This document shows positions 59,163 to 64,000 of a DNA stretch of 64,000 bases, piece by piece. Within the stretch, counting starts at the first letter, position 1. The number at the start of each line of letters is the position of its first letter. The position numbers were made by a program, and so were the translations under genes. This stretch comes from Nemophila menziesii (taxonomy: Eukaryota > Streptophyta > Magnoliopsida > Boraginales > Hydrophyllaceae): NCBI GenBank assembly GCA_029959085.1, contig JARWIR010000017.1:25358144-25422143 (forward strand), in the 5' to 3' direction. The notes beneath the pieces are model-generated. The model made no database searches. It was not told where the DNA came from and worked only from the letters and a program-made list of their open reading frames with translations.

Positions 59163-59840
59163 AAAATAAATTAGGGTTTAGGGTTCAGGGTTTAGGGTTT
59201 AGGTATAAGATTATGGTTAAGATATATGGTTATGGGTTAAGGTATATGATTATGGTTAAGGTATATGGTTATGGGTTAAGGGTTAAGATATATGGTTATG
59301 GGTTAAGAGTTAAGGTATATAGTTAGGGTATATGGTAATGCTTAAGGGCTAAGGGCTAAGATATATAGTTAAGGTATATCATTATGGTTAAGGTATATGG
59401 TTAAGCATTAATGGTTTAGGTATATGATTATGGTTAAGGTATATGGTTATGTGTTAAGGGTTAAGATATATGGTTATGGATTAACGATTAAGGTATATAG
59501 TTAAGGGTTTTGGTATATAGTTAAGGGTTTTGGCATATAGTTAAGGGTGTAGGGTTAAGATATATGGTATATGGTTAAGGGTTAAGGTATGTAGTTAGGG
59601 TATACGGTTATGGGTTAAGGGTTAAGATATATGGTTATGGGCCAATGGTTAAGGTATATAGTTAAGGGTTAAGATATATGGTTATGGGTCAATGGTTATG
59701 GGTATATAGTTAAGGGTTAAGTTATATAGTTAATGGTTAAGGTATATAGTTAAGGGTTAAGGGTTATGGTATATAGTGAAGGTTAAGGTATATGGTTATG
59801 GGAATGGTTATGGGGTAAGGTATATAGTTAGGGTATAAAA
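59163..59840 (+). repeat. Telomere-like and GGTTATGGGTTAAGG minisatellite, unit B
   Basis: Starts with TTAGGGTTTAGGG copies like unit A but extends for about 670 bp of degenerate GGTTAAGGTATATGGTTATGG units, against 195 bp in unit A. It is interstitial, not a chromosome end. Confidence 0.85.
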
Positions 59841-59928
59841 TTATACTACAACAAATTGAAGTAAATGATATATATTGAAAACATGAATACGATAATGTCA
59901 TTAGGACAACATAGTTACATCGTTAGTT

Positions 59929-60729
59929 TCATCTTTGTCTACGACAAGTACCAGCATTATGCCATATCGATCCACACTTATGACAACGATGCGGACTTTT
60001 AGTAGTTTTATCCTTAGCACAATTATGTTGTGGATTATCTAGGTGTGTCCTTTGAAGTTGTGAGTCGCTTTCGACATCATCCCCGCGACATGGCATTGAG
60101 GAACACAAGTCTTTTATCCAACCAAGACAATTACTCAATGAGCTCATTACTAATTTAAATCCAATATCAGACTTTTTTGCATAGACAACCAACTCGTTAA
60201 ATTTAGAGATCATGGACCCTAACCGAGCTGTTTGAACCGCATTCGTCGTGTAACATGACAAGTTCGCCTCTCGATGATCAACACTACTACCCGGTGTCCA
60301 TCTAGTAAGAATCAAGCATTGGGAAAACACTTCGATCTGTTCTTCCTTCAAGACATAAAATATATGGCCACATAGGATTCCATGTGATTCAAACTTCAAA
60401 CAATCACAATTAATCTGTAAGGTCGGTAGTGGCATTATGGCCACCATTTGAAAAAGGTTTGGGTCGTAGTCGTCACCAACCTTATACGTCCTAGTGCCAA
60501 ATAAATCTTGTTTCTGTTCATGCCATAACCATGCCTCGCTCGCCATCTGCCTGCGAACCTTGAAAAATAAAGCCCTAGTGAAAATAATCGATGCTTGACG
60601 CTCGAGCTCTTGTAAATCTATTGTCACAACCACATTGGTATAGTTCGACTTAACCTCCTCATATATCACTTTCATTCTCATGTTTTCCAAACCTCTATCA
60701 AAATCTTTGAAAAATGAAAATAATGTCAT
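59929..60729 (-). pseudogene. FAR1/FRS-type (MULE transposase-derived) C-terminal part
   Basis: A 266-residue open frame. The N-terminal part matches the region after the MULE transposase domain in FAR1/FHY3-related proteins (FFKDFDRGLENMRM, LERQASIIFTRALFFKVRR). Next is a SWIM zinc finger with the CxC...CxH pattern (INCDCLKFESHGILCGHIFY), then LTRWTPGS. It ends in a CCHC-like zinc knuckle (CHKCGSIWHNAGTC). The N-terminal DNA-binding and DDE parts are missing; a truncated LTR lies directly upstream. FRS proteins are domesticated or active Mutator-type transposases. It may be the remains of the transposase for the cargo unit next to it. Confidence 0.75.
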
Positions 60730-60784
60730 GTCGTTACCTAAGTATCTGTTTAAAGTGGCATTTATTCCCTCGCAAGGATGAGTT

Positions 60785-61393
60785 TACAAAGGTTTAAGGG
60801 TGTATTTATAGGGGTCTAGGAAGCCCTAAAACATTTTCTTGGAGTGGAAGACAAGTAATTGGACTTCTAGTCCAACTCAAATTCGTAACCCTAAAATATA
60901 GAAAAGGTAATAATCTGCCACAGTTTTGTTTTGGCCGTAACTTCTTTGGTATAGCTCCGATTTACGTATTTCATATGTCAAAACTGATCGTCTCGGAAAG
61001 CTCTATGCTTTTGCTTCAGACCATTCTTCTAAATTCTCAAACAATCTTGAGTTATGAGCATTTTTGTGGTCGTATTTGCAAGAATTCAAATTTCCTTGGC
61101 AACTTTATATTTTCATATCTAGCTTTTCTTGCCTTTATCTCCAATTTCCATGATTATCTTATTTCCTTTATCTCTTGGAATTGATTTGGCATCTAATTAA
61201 TTACCATATATCTTTAAAGTTTCATGTTAACAAACAATTAAACCAAATATGCTCTAAAAATAATAAATCATCAAATTCAGACAAGAAATAAGAAAGTGTA
61301 ATATTACATAGGAAAATCGAGTATATGACTTCCAAAAACACCTAAAATGATGTCTCCAACTAAGATTAAATCATCACAAATAGGGAGACATCA
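60785..61393 (-). mobile_element. Truncated LTR (5' ~600 bp), inverted
   Basis: Read on the minus strand from 61393 it begins TGATGTCTCCCTATTTGTG and follows the solo LTR at 31501 for about 600 bp, including TATAAATACACCCTTAAACC, then stops matching near 60785-60750. The rest of the LTR is absent. Confidence 0.8.
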
Positions 61394-62230
61394 GTCTCAA
61401 ATGGGAACAGAATTGTGGTCTTAAAAATTGCAAAACGAGACTAAAAAATACCAATAGTCTTTCAATTACAATTTTCATTGACATATGTCGAAAATTAAAC
61501 AACTCATTTGAATTTCGAGGATGACAACCTTAACCACCAAAATCTTAGAGATGATACCAAACACCACGTAATGAAGCAAGAAACTGACGACGATTAGCGT
61601 AACCACAATCAACTTAAAAATAATTTCCTAAAAATATAATACCCCCGACAAAAAAAAAAAAAACAGAACAAAATCAAAAGAAATGCCCTGTTTACCATGA
61701 AGATGAAGAGGATAATATTATCATATGAGAAAATTATTTTTAGAAACCCAAAAATAAAAAACTTTCTTCACAAAATCCTAACTAAATTAACATTCTAAGA
61801 AAGTCCTAAGTTCATTTTTTTAGTTAGATTTTTTACTCTTATACCCCTAGTCGGTTCGTCTTTGGTATATACCAATATTTTTTACGTTTTTGGTATATAA
61901 TAAGGTTTGTTTGTTTGGAGCGTACCAATTTTTCCGTCTTGGTATGTACCAACTGCTATAATCTTCAATTTACGGTTTATTATACCATCGTTTTTGTGTA
62001 ATTGCATTATTGGTCTCTAATAGTATTTTTCTAGACTTAAACAGTTTATTATATCATCGTTTTCCCGCAAAAACAGCACACAGATCTATTCACGATAAAA
62101 ATAAATTGGTATATTCCAAACACATCATTTCGGTAATTGCCCCTTATCATATATCATATTTATGGGATGTCTACTAATAAATTCGTTCACTTTATATGAA
62201 ATAGATATCCGAAATAAAAGAATGATCATG
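61394..62230. other. Intergenic DNA
   Basis: No gene or bounded repeat. GGTATATACCAA-type motifs recur at 61860-61960. Confidence 0.35.
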
Positions 62231-62237
62231 GCCATGA

Positions 62238-62538
62238 ACGACCATGAATATGATCCAAACTATATTGAAGGTGGATCAAACACATTTAGGAATATTAAAG
62301 ATATTCTAAAAAGTGCCGTATCTTCAACGGGAGCACTGGTTGGTGGATCAGGAGAAGCATGGAATAATGGTCGCCATCTTGTGACTAATGATTTGTGTTT
62401 AGCTACTGGTATTTGGATCAACTTGGAATGGCTTCTACTGTTGATACTAAAACCTATTGTAGACAATCTTTGATAGGAGGGTATTATGGGTTACTTCATA
62501 GTACAACTTTAAATCCTAATCCTGATTATAACATGTAG
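62238..62538 (+). pseudogene. GH79 heparanase-like gene fragment
   Basis: Two plus-strand frames join to a plant heparanase-like (glycoside hydrolase family 79) segment. The first reads NDHEYDPNYIEGGSNTFRNI and later NNGRHLVTND; after a frameshift near 62405 the second reads WYLDQLGMASTVDTKTYCRQ, then SLIGGYYGLLHSTTLNPNPD, and stops at 62536-62538. In functional proteins a VGE-x-GG-xYNSG motif carries the catalytic nucleophile Glu; here it reads VGGSGEAWNNG, so that Glu is lost. Both ends of the gene are missing. It is a dead fragment. Confidence 0.75.
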
Positions 62539-62750
62539 TTAACTTTCATTTAATCTAATTCTAAGTTACATCAATTACAAATCAATGTATATATTGTTTA
62601 TTACGTAGTGCTCTCCTTTGATACCGTTTGATGGGGAAAAATGTACTCTCTACACGTTTTTAAGGGAAGGAGAAATGAATTTTTTGATTTCCACATTAGG
62701 CCGCTCACCAAAAGCACAATTTGAAGAATGGAGTGACGGACACTTGTTCA

Positions 62751-62897
62751 CCGTCGATTATTTCTAATAGACGGATAAGATCACACTTTGTTTTTTCACG
62801 CGGATAATGATCGTAAGCCGTCGATTAACATCTGAAACGAACGGTCCAATTTGTTGATTTAACCACAAGAGAATCTCCTTCCACCCACGTATATATA
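62751..62897 (+). promoter_or_regulatory. Histone H4 promoter, copy 2
   Basis: Two CCGTCG hexamers (62751-62756 and 62818-62823), CGCGGAT (62799-62805) and TATATATA (62890-62897). The distal hexamer is mutated in copy 1. Confidence 0.8.
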
Positions 62898-62936
62898 CAC
62901 TACCCAACTCCCCCATTATTTAACAACACTAGCTAG

Positions 62937-63284
<348 letters not shown>

Positions 63285-64000
63285 ATTTATTCAATTTGTA
63301 GCAATTCTAGATCTCTTTTTAGGTTCGTTTCATGAGGTTCGATTGTAATTTCTTATTAATACAATTCTCTTTTGCTCTTCAATAATTCTTCTGTTCTGTT
63401 TTTCAATTTTCTGATCAATGTTTAAAATATTAGAACGCATTCAACATTTTATCTAATAGACGCCTTCATTAGTTGGAGATAAATTGCCCTTAAATTGTTT
63501 TAAGTTAATTTTATATGTTCCGATTGTAAATTCAGAGTTAGAAGGTTGGTTATGAAATTAATTTTAAATAATCTATTACTGTACTTTATCATTCATGTGA
63601 GTGTTAATTATGAATTATCCATAGTGAGATCGATGTAGGTTGATTTGTCTTCTCTGAGTTGTAGTAAAGTATCGACAATATCCAATGGACTTTGGCCTAT
63701 TTGTATCAAGCGATTGCGAATGAGCTCATGGAAGACTGAACCAATTCTGTGCTAGTTGAATCGAGTAATTGTTCTGGTTATTTTATTAAATGTCCAGCCA
63801 ATTACAGTAAAATAATCTGATAAATAGAAACTGGCCATTACACTCACAACATTTTTCTCACAAGGAAAAATGTCATTAGGGTTATGAGAATAGATGTTAG
63901 TAGAAGATGACGTTTTGAAAAATTAAAAAGAAAATGGTATGTTAAGTTTGAATAGCGATTTGGTAAATATATAGTGATGGTGTTGTATCTAAAGGTTGCT

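Larger units (their letters stand above)
50901..59390 (+). repeat. Tandem duplication unit B (~7.1 kb plus a solo LTR)
   Basis: Same order and orientation as unit A. It contains the solo LTR at 56383-57759, absent from unit A. At the right end its minisatellite is much longer than in unit A, so the exact right boundary cannot be placed. Confidence 0.9.

Noticed and set aside
43787..59390. LTR retrotransposon with 7-kb direct repeats as LTRs
   Set aside because: The repeats contain several genes with introns on both strands, and there is no internal gag-pol between them.
59163..59840. Telomere
   Set aside because: Only the first few units are TTTAGGG-like; the rest is degenerate and it lies inside the chromosome between gene remnants.
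62162..62473. A complete 103-residue gene
   Set aside because: It is one frame of a GH79 gene fragment that continues in another frame; the start and the last residues are chance sequence.

Overview
This is a stretch of nuclear DNA from a flowering plant, most likely a eudicot. The base composition is AT-rich. Genes have GT-AG introns, and the host genes are typical of plants: a plastid-type cysteine synthase, a short-chain dehydrogenase of the salutaridine/menthone reductase group, and two histone H4 genes with the plant CCGTCG promoter hexamer. Most of the window is transposon debris of nearly every plant class. I cannot name the species from the sequence.

Four host genes look intact: the SDR gene (minus strand, 2552-6397, 4 exons), the plastid O-acetylserine(thiol)lyase gene (minus, 23101-25027, 10 exons), and two histone H4 genes encoding the same protein (plus, 37030-37341 and 62973-63284). 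The H4 genes sit in a duplicated segment of about 1.4 kb. A broken GH79 heparanase-like gene lies just upstream of the second H4 gene.

Layout. 0.3-1.9 kb: a non-autonomous MULE with its own promoter-like region. 2.5-6.4 kb: the SDR gene, with a MULE-type hairpin MITE in intron 2. 7-10 kb: LINE RNase H remnants, one CACTA-type terminus and an LTR tail. 10.7-12.3 kb: hAT and Stowaway MITEs. 12.7-17.8 kb: a nearly full-length but heavily mutated LINE. 20.1-21.5 kb: a solo LTR of a Sirevirus-like element. 23-25 kb: cysteine synthase. 27.9-35 kb: nested insertions, with a LINE in two opposed pieces broken by a hAT element and by a second MULE, then another solo LTR abutting a decayed Ty1/copia element. 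35-36.5 kb: tandem arrays. 37 kb: H4 copy 1. 38.3-40 kb: a third MULE. 40.6 kb: an unidentified spliced pseudogene. 41.9-42.5 kb: a TIR element. 43.8-59.4 kb: a direct tandem duplication of a unit of about 7.1 kb. 59.9-61.4 kb: a FAR1/FRS-type fragment (SWIM plus zinc knuckle) next to a truncated LTR. 62.2-64 kb: GH79 relic and H4 copy 2.

The most unusual part is the tandemly duplicated unit. Each copy carries a plus-strand gene that pairs a DUF1985/plant-mobile-domain-like region with a Ulp1-type cysteine protease. On the minus strand it carries three further reading frames: an unrecognised protein of about 330 residues resembling plant transposon proteins, a small unrecognised protein, and a cysteine-rich protein with a hydrophobic C-terminus. 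The unit ends in a telomere-like minisatellite. The two copies have different lesions, and a solo LTR is present only in copy B, so the order of events can be read. I infer that it belongs to a large MULE-related element with a multi-gene cargo.

Direct flanking repeats support many of the mobile-element calls: three non-autonomous MULEs and one MULE MITE with perfect 9-bp target duplications, a hAT element with a perfect 8-bp duplication and a hAT-like MITE with 7-8 bp, and three solo LTRs with 5-bp duplications (one of them within a poly-C run).
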